Shown here one piece after another: positions 42,540-53,867 of a stretch of 64,000 bases of DNA. The stretch comes from Lagopus muta (lineage: Eukaryota; Chordata; Aves; Galliformes; Phasianidae). The DNA lies in the NCBI RefSeq assembly GCF_023343835.1, contig NC_064433.1, positions 71,900,823 to 71,964,822 on the forward strand. The letters run 5' to 3'. How positions within the stretch are numbered: the stretch's first letter is position 1; each line of letters begins with the position of its first letter. The notes under the pieces are model-generated. The model was not told the DNA's origin, did not search any database, and worked only from the letters and a program-made list of their open reading frames with translations. Position numbers and translations under genes: made by a program.

Positions 42540-45500
42540 TATAAGCACTGTTCTATTGTCTGGTTATAAATTATTTCATCCACATTATTTTACTTCCTCC
42601 CTTTTCATTTCCGTGTATGCTACCCTACTATAATCCATTATTAAATTCAGATTAATAATAGTGGAGGAAATCATATTTGAGTTGTGGCATTCTCTCACCT
42701 GGCAAATTATCTGTGAAGAACTCCCATTTCCAGATTTTCAGTTTAGTATGTCTAATCCTTTCAAACTCATCCATTTTGTAGAGCAGGCATTATTATAAAA
42801 GCTGTGATATGGTGCTTTTAACATGGTCTTTTTCATGAGAGGCCATCTGAAATCAGAATTATATATTTGTTGGTTTCAGCTTCTGATAATTAGGTGACCG
42901 TGCAGAAATGTGGAGAACCTGCTCAAATGTAGAAAAGGAAAATACAGTTTTCTAAACTGCATTTAGAAAAGTAAATGCAATCAGACAGTGCAGTCAATCT
43001 GTGGAGCAAATTTATCAATAATGGCAATTAACTGTGCTACAGTAGCAAATCAAAACTGGTGTTGAATTGAGTAGTATGAAACTAATTAAGCTAAGTGGAC
43101 TGTATAACTATATGCTGAAATAAATATGGTTTTTAAGCAAAAATAACTACAGAGAAATATGCAATGGATATTCCTTGTAAATCAGAGAAAAAATCCTACC
43201 TGTAACGGCTGTCCTTTGCCCTTTTTATTTTCTTTCCAACATTGTAACGTTCCACATAAGACGTTGCTGAACAGTTTCTGCCCTTCTGGGCAAGGAAAAA
43301 TGGTTTAGAGTTACTAGCAGTGAGTAGTTTAATAGCTGCTTTTTAGCTATTGGAAATGTTCAGTGATTTTGTGTGCTGTGTTTGCTTTCTTGGTGGGGAG
43401 AAAAAATCCTATTTTATGGACAGAAAAGCTTCTGAAAAACAACAGTTGAAGTGTAGGTAAGTTGCTCTACGCTTATCTGCTGGTAAGATACACTTGATCT
43501 TACCAGCTACAAAATTCTTCAGTGTTATCCTGATATCCACATTCTAACTTACCACGTGGCCTTGGAGAGATTGTTCTACCTGCTTGTGTCTTCATTCCCG
43601 AAGACAACACCCGAGTAGGAATGCTGATCATGTAGGGACACATGGTTTTTGTGGTGTGGCAGTGTTTGTGAGATCTCTTGAAGGTGTGAAGAAGAACAAA
43701 TATCCTGCTTGTAGTAACTATTTACTTGGTTGTTAAAATTGTTTGATAGAAAGTGGCAAGACAGAAGACAACTAGTAACCTCATTTTGGTCTCTGCTAAC
43801 TATCTTCATTTTGAGCTGATGGCTACTTCCTATCTGTTTCTTCTGTTTCTGTCACCTACTAGCTTACAGTTTGCCTAAGTTTCTTAGAGTTGGTGTTCTC
43901 AAGACTGTATCCAAATTTAGAACTGCTGCTTTCCTGCTGTGGCTTGGTTATCCAGTACTTGCATATCCACTTTTCATCTTCATGGACTGAGTCTGCTTGA
44001 TACTAGCCAGTAACAGCTGACTATAGTAAAGGATGATCCCAAGTTGAAAGAAAGAATAACAGGAAGAACAACAGCCTCTAAGTCCTGAGGGAAAGGTAAA
44101 TGGAAAACTCTGGGAACTTTAGTCCGTTCCCATAAAATAGAAAAGTGTTTAGAAAGGTTGCTCACATCAAGCATAAGAGAGAGCATAATAGTTTCTTCCT
44201 TTCCAGGAATGGTTTGTGGTTTTCAATGTGAAATAAGAGTTATGTGGAGCTTAAGTTTAATCTCCCTGGCCAATGTCCATAGATTTCTCTTTCTGCCCTG
44301 TCAGCTGAACTTTGCCTGAATATTTTTTCCATTATTTGAGTGTTTTGTCCTACATCAGAGTCCAGACTGTTTGGATGAAATCATGTGATAACACTTTGTT
44401 GGCCTTTTCTTTTTGTTAGTCTCGTTTTCACTGGTCTGTGTCTATCAGCCACTGAGATGAAAAAGTGATTTGTTACTCAAGTTTTTTTTTTTTCATTTAT
44501 TCAATTATTGGCTCTCAAAAGTTAAGTCTACTAAGCTACTTTTTTTTTTTTTTTTTCCTCCATTTAATCATCATTTTAGTGCGAAATGCTACAGATTCAG
44601 AATGTGTGGAAGTTGACCCATATCAGTAATGTGAGAGTGAAAGTCACAGAGTGCAGTGATGACAGTGTACAACATGCTTGAAGACCTACAAGAGCAGAGA
44701 TTTATCATCACAATCACCCCTATAAGATAAGGTACATACTGTAAACGATGTTAAACCAGTGACAATCCCTGGGATACTTGTCAATGTTACCAGTGGACTT
44801 AAAAGGAGTCACCAAAAGTCCTTTCAGGGTGGAAACTGTCAGCATCCATAGTATGCTATATTGATTTTGCATTTACGATAATGACCAAAGGGTGGCTCCC
44901 TATACCTACTTATGAACATGAATAAAAGATGAGATAAAGAACTTTTAAACATTTTTCTCTACAGTACTAACACATTCTCAGAGTATGTTCTCTCTCTAAT
45001 CAACTTAGAGTCTGTTTTAGTGTAATAATGTCTTTTTTTCACCAAAGGAAGGATGGAGTCTGGATTTTGTGAACTACTTGGGTAATGCATCCACATTTTT
45101 TACTTGCTATCCCAATTATGCATTCTTTATGATTTTTTTTTTCTGAAGCTAATTGCTATTATCAATAACATGTATAATGTCCTAAGTATGTCAGTATTTT
45201 TTACTGTAAGTAAGTTTCAGTTCCTTTATTTTAATTAGAAGGCTTTCATTACTGAAATACAGACTGTTAATCTTTTTATAAAAAGAAAATGAATCACTGC
45301 AATTACTGTCTCTTTCTAGTGGAAGGCAGATTAGACAACATCCAGTTTTAGAGTATCCAATTATCTTCTGTACGTTTTCAAGTAATACAAGCTTTGATAG
45401 GTAAGAAAGGTGCTCAGCTCTTTAGCATTCTCTGTTTGATGGAAACTTGTACCATTTAACTATAAACGCAAACTCTCTGAATCCTTAATCCCTCACTCCC

Positions 45501-47847
45501 TCACTTCATATTCTGTTTGGAATTTGTGATTATTTGATTTATTGTTCGTTTTCCACTGTCTGATATTTTCCAGATGTTTCTAAGGGTATGCCTTTATGAT
45601 AAGAAGCCCTTTATAAATAATTTTCCAAAATTGAGTAGTTTACTCTGCTCCACCAGTATTTGCCTATGAAGATTTTACCCAGCCCCTGTAGCTGAAGAAA
45701 TACTTTACCAGGGCAAACCTTAAATTCATTGCTTCTACTGTACTGGAATACTCAATTTTGAATTAAGAGATACACAAATCACAAATCACTGCTGACATAG
45801 GATTTCTTCTGAAACTGTCAACTTTCTGTATGTTGTAAGCTTCTGTTTGTTTCTGAATTATTTCTAGCCCTTCTTGTTCAAGATTGCTGTAAATATGAAG
45901 AGTTCCTCTGCATCTTACTCATAAATACTATGTAGCTTTTAGTATAACCTAATATCCTCCTTCCAGGAATCTTCCTAACTTCAAGTTCTCACATCTTCAA
46001 AATTACCTAACCTATAAACTTTCCGGTTAGCTTTTATTTGTCATGATTTGAAACACAATTATTTAGAATTCTGAATATGTTATTGTACTTAGTGAATGGT
46101 CTTGGTACACGGAATTTATGCAGAGTAAAGATAGTAGACCCTTATCTGTTGTTCTATAAGAAGAATTCAGCCACCACAGCTTGAAATGTAAAAAAGTGAT
46201 GTTACTTATTCTCCTTTGGAACTTGGTCTAATTTCATTATTTACACTATTTACTGAGATCAGAAAATCTATTAGCAGTCAGCCATTTGGAAGTGATATCA
46301 AAGGGACTCTGTTTTCATCTTTGGGAATTTTTACGGTAGTTTTCTTTTTTCTACTGGGCTTACTGTATATGTCTGGTATAGCATTCTATCGTCTTTTTAG
46401 TAATGCAAGAGAAGTTTTGTCTTTTAACAGGTAGGGCCTTGATTTATTATGAAGACCAGAACTTTGTAATCTGAAATGTGTACTTCGCTGTTATAAATTA
46501 GCAACTCATAACTGCTCTGAAGCCCATAAAAACATTATTTGAGGGTGGTGGGGATGAATATGAAGTCAGAAAACAGATGCGTAGAAATAGCCATTCTCTA
46601 ACCTCCAGGCATAAGCAATTTTCAAATGTGGAAGCAAGTAGAAGAAGTTTTAAATGCTTTTAAAGTAACAACTGCCTTTTCCCTCTTCCCCTCTCCTCCT
46701 TCAACCACAATAATTTCTGGTAAGGCATATGAACATTTGGAAGAAAATGTTAGTGATGAGGTAAGAATGCACTGTTCTTGGGAATATGATCTCTTATCAG
46801 AACTGCTGCTTTAGCAGGTCCAGAAACCTACTTCCAGCTTCAGTATATCTCTTTGAGTGATGTTTATGATTTTTCGTGACATACTATCACTTAACACATG
46901 TAATAATAAATGCGACAGGAATTACAGAAGCCCTATTGTATATCTAGGAGCGAATGCACAATGGGCTTGAAGAAAGACTTTTTTATTTTTTAAATATTTT
47001 TAATAGATCTGGATCTAAAGCCTTTTGATCTTAGTAAATCAGAACCAGCTTTGAATTTGACACATATTTCAGTGACTTAAATAATTCTGAAAGACTCTGA
47101 AAAGATGCTAATTTTGCAGTTGGCTGAGAAAACAAGAGGCATACATTGAAAACTTGGAGAATTCTTTTATGGTATGATCTCTGATATACCCCATCTGCAT
47201 TGTGTGTTGTCTTACCTCTGTTCACACAAGTCTTTCAAATATACTGGTTCTAAACATTCAGGAGAATTATGTTTCCTTGGGAATATCTGGTGAACATGTT
47301 CTATTTTAGATTATAATACTATGAGGTTTGTTTGTTTGTTTTTCTTTCTGCAATGTCTCTGATAAAATAAATGGAAAAAAAAAATAAAATCTTGTGTATA
47401 GGTAGTTGTAGCATTGACAGATCCAACACTTCAATACGCCACAAGATGCTGTGTGGAACAGAGGCCCATCATTTTTGTTTTATGTAGTCAATATACGGAT
47501 ACAGAAGATTTATTTGCAGAAGAATTGAAACTTTGGCAGATAACCATGCAATGCAAAACAGCTCCATGAACAGCTTGAGAGCAACCCACTTCAGGTCTAT
47601 GCTTTTATGTTTATCGAACAGCTCGTGAAAAGAGAGTATTTCCCTCTGTCCTACAACCTGCTATATTTGTGTCTATCGGTGAGGAATTGGGCATGGCTGT
47701 TACCAGCGCTGTTATTTCATTGAGGAAAGTGGATCACTTTGGAACTTGCTATCCAACATTAGTTATAGAGACTATTTTCACTGTTAAGGAATGGTTGTTG
47801 TTAATCAGTGTGGCCATAATGGCCCTAGAACATCCCTTTTCAAAGTA
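42540..47847. other. Intergenic, unique AT-rich DNA
   Basis: About 5.3 kb with no recognised gene or named repeat. Two T-runs occur at 44481-44493 and 44540-44557. Minus-strand frames at 43576-43809 and 43980-44186 are weakly protein-like but unidentified. Confidence 0.4.
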
Positions 47848-48245
47848 GCATAATCATAGAATGGCTTGGGTTTGATGGGACCTCAAGGATCATTTCAACC
47901 TCTGCCAAAGACAGGCAATTTCCAGCTACTAGATGAAGTGTTAGATCAGGCTGCCCAGGGCTCCATTGAACTTGGCCTTAAAGACCTTGAGGAATGGGGC
48001 ACCCACAAGCTCTCTGGGCAAGCTGTTTCAGCACCTCACCATCCCTGCAGTTCACAGGGGCCCACCTTTCAAGTTTATCTAGGTCCCTCTGGATGGTATT
48101 CCTTCTTTCTGCTGTATCAACCACACCACTTAGCTTGGTGTAATCAACAAACTTGTATGTAATCAACAAAATTGCAATCCCATCATCTCTGTCACTGGTA
48201 AAGATGATAAAGAGTATCAGTCCCAAGATGGAACCCTGTGGGATA
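47848..48245 (-). repeat. CR1 LINE fragment, reverse, internally deleted
   Basis: It begins with a CR1 3' end ('ataatcatagaatggcttgg' at 47850-47869), then 'gggacctcaaggatcatttc'. After the 'agctctctgggcaagctgtt' block (48009-48028) it jumps to the internal 'ctaggtccctctggatggta' block near 48080-48099. It continues with 'atctctgtcactggtaaaga', so several hundred bases are missing between the two parts. The right boundary is approximate. Confidence 0.88.
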
Positions 48246-51006
48246 CTCCTTGTAATGCGGTAGGAACTCTGAAATTGCTTCTTTGTGATTTCTCACTTGG
48301 TCCATCTACTTTCCAACACCTTCAAGTCCACAATCACGTTTGCCAGCAGCTTTTCATGAGAAGTTCCACTTTCTGTATGTCTCCTGATATCCAAAATAAA
48401 CTTAGAAGAACATAAATTCTTTCCGCCCTTCTGGGTCCAGCATTCTGCTGATTCTCTTCCAATGGTAGAAGTTAAAAACAAAGAAATAAACAAACAAACA
48501 AGGTAATACTTTCCTCCCATGTGAGAGCAAGGACCCTAAGTCACCGACAGCCAGAAAAATCACTTGTTTTCTGTCAGGCCTTCACCACAGGGAGATTTTA
48601 ATAGGGTGCAGTCTCTCTCGGCTTCAGGACATTCACTCTGTCAAGATACTCTGTCGATCTAGCAACTGCTTCTTTCAGGTGCCATAGGGTGGGGCATACT
48701 AGGAACTCAGCAGCCCATTAATTCTTTCCTGATTTCTGTGGGAGGTCTTAAAAGCAGTTGCAAGAATTTTTTCAGAGAGAGCAAGTTTGGGATTTGACTT
48801 CCAGACTTCATAGCAAGCATGGGTGGTGCACTGGAATAGTAAAATTTAACTTTTTGTCAAATTGAGATGCATTTACACTTCAGCATCAAATGAAGTCAGA
48901 GATCTAGGACATGTTTTGATGCCAAGAAAATATGAACTGGAGTACAGCATATGCCATTATTTTTAGTGTCCCAGTGTAGGTACAGCTCAATTGACACAAA
49001 TTTACATAGAATTATGCAAAAGGTATAGAGGTCTTTCAGTATGACCTACAATGCCTAAGCATCAGGACATTACATTTCAGACACTTCTGCAAGGTTCAGC
49101 ACTTACTGCCTTGCAAGAACTTTTTCTAACTCGGCATTCATAGTCAGTGACTCTGAGCTTGTTTTATAAATTTTACTAAGGACCTCTCAATACCATCTTC
49201 TCATTAATGCTCTACAACACTGAAAACGCTAGTGTCAAAACACTTATTTGCTCAATGGAAAATATTCATTTGGGTAGTCTCCCTCAACCCACGTTATCTG
49301 GACCAAAACAGTAAAGGACTTGCTCCTTCCTGTGTGGAAGAGCAATTCTTCCAGCCCAAGTCTCCATAGTTTTTGTTCAACAAAATACAAATAGATAAGA
49401 GACTGAAAAATATATTGTATGTGTATATTAGGAGCTACTGAGGAGCAATCAGTAAACAAGAATATTATGATATAAGAAAATAACTCAGCATTGACGTAGT
49501 TAAGTATTCAGCTAAGCAATAAAGGGAGTACACATTCAGCTGAAGAGACAGGCAGAGAAACAGAAGTAGCTGTTTCTCTGTAAATTATCTGTACAATACT
49601 GTGGTAAAGAAGATTTTGTTTTCAGATGCACACTTTTTTTGTGTAGGTTTTCTCTAAATCTTCTTCAACTATTATAGTTATTCAAATGATTTTTTTTAAT
49701 GCTATGTCCTCTGAGTCTGGTGCTCTTTCGATCAGTTTCTTTACTTTGTTTAAAATAGAGTTTCCTTTATCAGATTTTAACAGATGTCTTTTCCTTTGTC
49801 ACCCTTCCCTTTCCTCTTCCATCCCTTAATGTTTTCTGTGGCAGGGAAATTTTGTGCATGTTGTAGATGATTTTTGGAAGAGGGGGCAGCCTTGCACTTC
49901 CATCTCTCCATTATGTTCTAACAACAACAACTGGGAACAGTTAGGACCCAATTTCTTTACTGCACTTCTAACCATCATTCATTTAAAATATAACCTTCTG
50001 TTGGAAGAAAAAATGTATTCATTTGTATATCAGATTTGTAGAGCTGATTTCACTTTTTAATGTCATGTGGTATAACACTTTTGGATTCTCAGAACTGCCA
50101 ACTGCAAAATTTATTTAGATGATGTTATGCTAAGGAGAGTTGGTAGTTGAAGAATAATATGAAGTGTTTTTTGGTTTTCTTGGAAAAGCTATTTCAGAGG
50201 CTTTACCATCACAGTTCTCCATGTTGTGCAAAGCTATGAATAAAGAAGCAGTAAGAACTTCACAGCAGAAGACTCTTTGTGAATTATTGTTTTATGCCAT
50301 GGTATTCCTAAAGTAGCTAGATTGGAGAGGCAGAGATGTTTTCCATTCCTACAACCCTGTGAGTATGTCACAGCAGACTTGTTCTGGGTAGCTGACAACT
50401 TCAACTGTGCTGCGTCAAATAGATTGTATAGAATAACTTATTTATTTATTTAACAAATAAATGCTACTCTTCAAGCTCAGAAAGGAATTATTCTTCATTA
50501 GTGGTAACAACAAACTGAAGCTAAGAGTGAAATTCTTTTCTGCACAAGTTTCAGCCAGCTCTGCTTGGCCATGGTGCCAAGGTACAATTTGTGACAGAAT
50601 CTTTGAGAGCTTCATCTGTCCAGCTGCTGATGGTCTGAAGGAAGGTTGCAAATCATTTCTGGTTAATTTGGTCTGTATACGTGTATACAAATGAGCTTTT
50701 ACATGCTTTGAAGCATGCTGTTACTTCAAAAATCTTTCTTACACTACTATCTCTGCAAATCTTTTCCTTTAAATTTAGGAGAAATTTATTCTGAAAGAGA
50801 TCTGGAACTCCCTTTTCCAAAAAACCATTCTGACTTGATCTGATTTTGATTGCATAATTGCAAACTAAACAGTTTCAGCATGTAGAAATACAGAGAAACT
50901 AAAATAATCTTATCATTTGAAAAATAAAAAGATAAATTATCAAATTTTATATGGCTCTACATCCTAGGTAAGATAGGTTTAATGATTTCTTAGTGATGTA
51001 TGTATG
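48246..51006. other. Intergenic, unique AT-rich DNA
   Basis: No gene or repeat family was recognised. Short frames only. Confidence 0.4.
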
Positions 51007-51409
51007 TAGGTCACTCCAAAAGTAATACCTCGTTTTAATTTCCATGGAAATTGAAGCAGATACAAGGAGCACAATATTATTTGATAGAGCAAATTCTCAA
51101 CTACTTAACATTTGTTTTCAACATGGTCTCCATGTTTAGGTATGCATTTTTGCTAGCAATGAACAAGAGCCTGCATGCCAAACTTCTAAAAGCCTGCATG
51201 GTTGCCTGGAACATGGCTTTTCTTTCACGTCACTGTCACCACTGCTGAAACACAGCACATACCACCTCACTGTGCTCACAGTGTAGCACAGTACAACAGA
51301 AAAAAAAAAGGTAACAATTCCAGTGGGAATATCTGCTGCCCTGCCATTAAACATCTGCCTCTGGACCAACATAATAAAATGGGAGACATCACTTTTGGAA
51401 CAGTCTGTA
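51007..51409 (-). mobile_element. Mariner (Galluhop-type), reverse, internally deleted
   Basis: The left end 'taggtcactccaaaagtaat' at 51007-51026 and the right end near 'gggagacatcacttttggaa' (51381-51400) followed by 'cagtctgta' are the two imperfect termini. Between them are reverse transposase remnants, including an FSSGDSDVKEKP-like stretch on the minus strand. About 400 bp. Confidence 0.85.
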
Positions 51410-52433
51410 TACTCTGTCCCAAGTTAGATTTCAACTCTGCGTGTAGTTTTAACAGAAACTCTCATCTATCAGATGTTACAAAAAGTCATATTTTGTATTG
51501 TTTAGGAGCATTTCCAAAAATAAAACTCATACACTTAGGATAAACCCTATGCACCTACTCCACAGTTTGAATGTGCTGCTTTTGAACAAGCATACTATGC
51601 ATTCTATAAACATTTATCATATAATACATTTCCTTCAGTAAATATTTAGTTATCTAACTTATTCCAACACAGATGTAGACTTCCCCAGGGGTAAGGCGGA
51701 AGATGATGCTAGGTGTTGCTACTGCTTTTGCAGTACTGGTGCATCATTGCTGAAAGAGCCTGTTATCTAGAATAAATATGAGGGTTTGTTTTAGTTAAAA
51801 GGTTTTGTTCTGGTTATTTGTGAAATAAAAAGCTATGGTGAGCTTATTTCAATTGTATATCTGTGCAGCTTTTGATCATGATGGAAAAACATTTTTTTAG
51901 GCTTTGCAATAGCTGTAATAATTCCCTGTGCAAGGAGATGCAGTCTACACTAACGTATGCTGCTAATTGCAAGGTACAGATTTGCTAAACAGAGTATAAC
52001 CAGGCCTACCATATCCTATGTTCTCAATGCAATACATTGTTGGTATTTTTGTACTTGTGTTATCTATTTTGCGGCTGTATCCTGTTTTTAACTGTATGTC
52101 TATTCTCTCTGTCCTACATATCCATTTCACCTCTTAAAATGAGGAATTTGATTTTCCTCAGCTAAAGATACAGGAATTCCATGAAATGTATTTATTTATG
52201 GACTGTAATAGAGTCTTCAAAGAAAGTTCAGAGAAGGTCAGCTCTTTTTAGCTGTCAAAGATGGGAGATTGGCTTTCATTTTCCCATACAGTCAAAATAT
52301 TCCAGAGACCACAGATCATTGGCAAAAATATGATATGTTTGCCTGCAACTTTATCATGATGTGATCATAGGCTTGTAATATCAGTGTTCCTTTAAGACAA
52401 AAAATAATGCACACATACGTGGTCATATTCTGT
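51410..52433. other. Intergenic spacer
   Basis: Unique AT-rich DNA with no recognised feature. Confidence 0.4.
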
Positions 52434-52870
52434 TTAACTTTTATTCTTATTCTCATTTATGCTTTTGCCTCCAGCACTTGTTCTCTCTTCTCTCTGTTGC
52501 TGTGCAATTTGAAAGTGCTCCCAATGAGCCAGGAGCATATCCCTGAGCTCTGACATCCTTGTCAGTTTTTTTCTTGCTGCCTTATTGGCTTGCTTTAATG
52601 TGAACTTAACTATATGGTTTTGAACTGCTTGCGACAACAAATTAGATATGGAATAATAGATCTTGGCATCTCTTTTCAGTAATGAAGGTATCCCAGAGCT
52701 GACTACAACCTCTGTCTCTTTCTTGAAGAAAGAACTTTCATTCGTAACCTTTTAAGAAATTTGTCCCTGAGTAAGCATATGAAGAAATTCTTGTTGCAAC
52801 TTCAATTGCTTGCAGACTTTTTTGAAAAGTTTGAGGATCTTTGATTGATTTTTTTTCCTTATAATCTGGA
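52434..52870 (-). pseudogene. Unidentified coding-like segment with one frame break
   Basis: On the minus strand an acceptor-like 'aaaatgatttttccag' ends near 52872. The frame after it is open to a TGA at about 52738 and includes DPQTFQKSLQAIEVATRISS. A second frame takes over at the same point and stays open to 52434. It includes KRDAKIYYSISNLLSQAV and MSELRDMLLAHWEHFQIAQQ. The composition is charged, helical and probably coiled-coil. The frame switch sits near 52745-52755 and would correspond to a single-base change or an unrecognised intron. I do not recognise the family. It could be a decayed gene, a retrocopy, an exon of an unannotated gene, or chance. Confidence 0.35.
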
Positions 52871-53476
52871 AAAATCATTTTAAGAAAGATAAAGGTATAA
52901 CATTTTGACAGATTATTTGTTGTTGTGGACAACCTCTCCTGCAAGCACTACGTTGTAGTGAAGCTGTGATGGTGTTTGTCAGAATTTAACTTTCCACTTG
53001 ATAGCAAGACTTTAGAGTAGGCAAATATTGTCTCAGAGGTAGATGTTAGATGACTGAAGACTATATTAAATATCAGTTTGGAAACCAAATTTGGGGATGT
53101 TTTTTTCCTCAGTAATATTTATGGCACATTTCAAATGATTCCCAAATCCAGGTAATGGGAAAGCATTTATAATAATTGCTCAAGCAATGCACCCTATGAA
53201 AATGTTAAAAAAAATTCTAAGATTCTGACTTTGAGATGTTAAGTGTTTTAGAGAGATTCTGTTAAGTCATGGAGGTGTGAAATCCTCTTTATTTTGCTAT
53301 TTCAGTGTCATAGGGACAGTAACACATACAAAACAGGATTGCTGCATGGATGAAAATAGTGAGGAAGAGTGAAGACAAAATGAAAAGTATTCCAAACATT
53401 ACCGTGATAACAGATTCTCAAGCAGACACATAGCCCTAGGATATACACCAGAAGATGTCACACTGAGAAGGCAGCA

Positions 53477-53867
53477 GTGGCACAAAATGTCGTTGGAGAG
53501 GATCTTTTTTCTTCTGTAACTTTGCACTTCTGTAATTCAGCTACATCTGAATGTAATCACTATGGCTGGGATCAAATAGGAGAAAATAATAAGCTGATGA
53601 CCAAAGTTAATGTGCAAACCACTGTCAGCATCAAGGCAGTAGTAGAACTTTGGGAAGCTCTGAAGTTTCAGAATGATTTTGGCTCTTGTAGGTGAGATGA
53701 TAAACAAAAAGTAAATGCTAGCAGCAATAAGAAAGCTAGATGAAGATGGAAAATTTTCAAAATATGTGTCCCAGAAGCAAGTAGAAGCAAGAATGAAGAA
53801 CATGAGGGTGAGACTAAGCAGGTCTGTAATATGTGCTGAGAAGTGTACTCAGCTGATCATTCTGTAA
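53477..53867 (+). pseudogene. Possible decayed Myb/SANT-like (trihelix-type) domain remnant
   Basis: One frame (53477-53695) ends VVELWEALKFQNDFGSC. After a stop and a frame change, a second frame (53715-53867) reads MLAAIRKLDEDGKFSKYVSQ and then KQVEARMKNMRVRLS. Together these follow the spacing of Myb/SANT-like DNA-binding domains (L-W...F, then I-x-x-x-L...G, then Q-x-x-x-R-x-K). In a third frame near 53828-53876 a Cys-x2-Cys...His-x4-Cys pattern resembles a zinc knuckle. If real it is a broken relic of a domesticated or mobile-element gene. The similarity is judged by eye and is weak. Confidence 0.25.
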
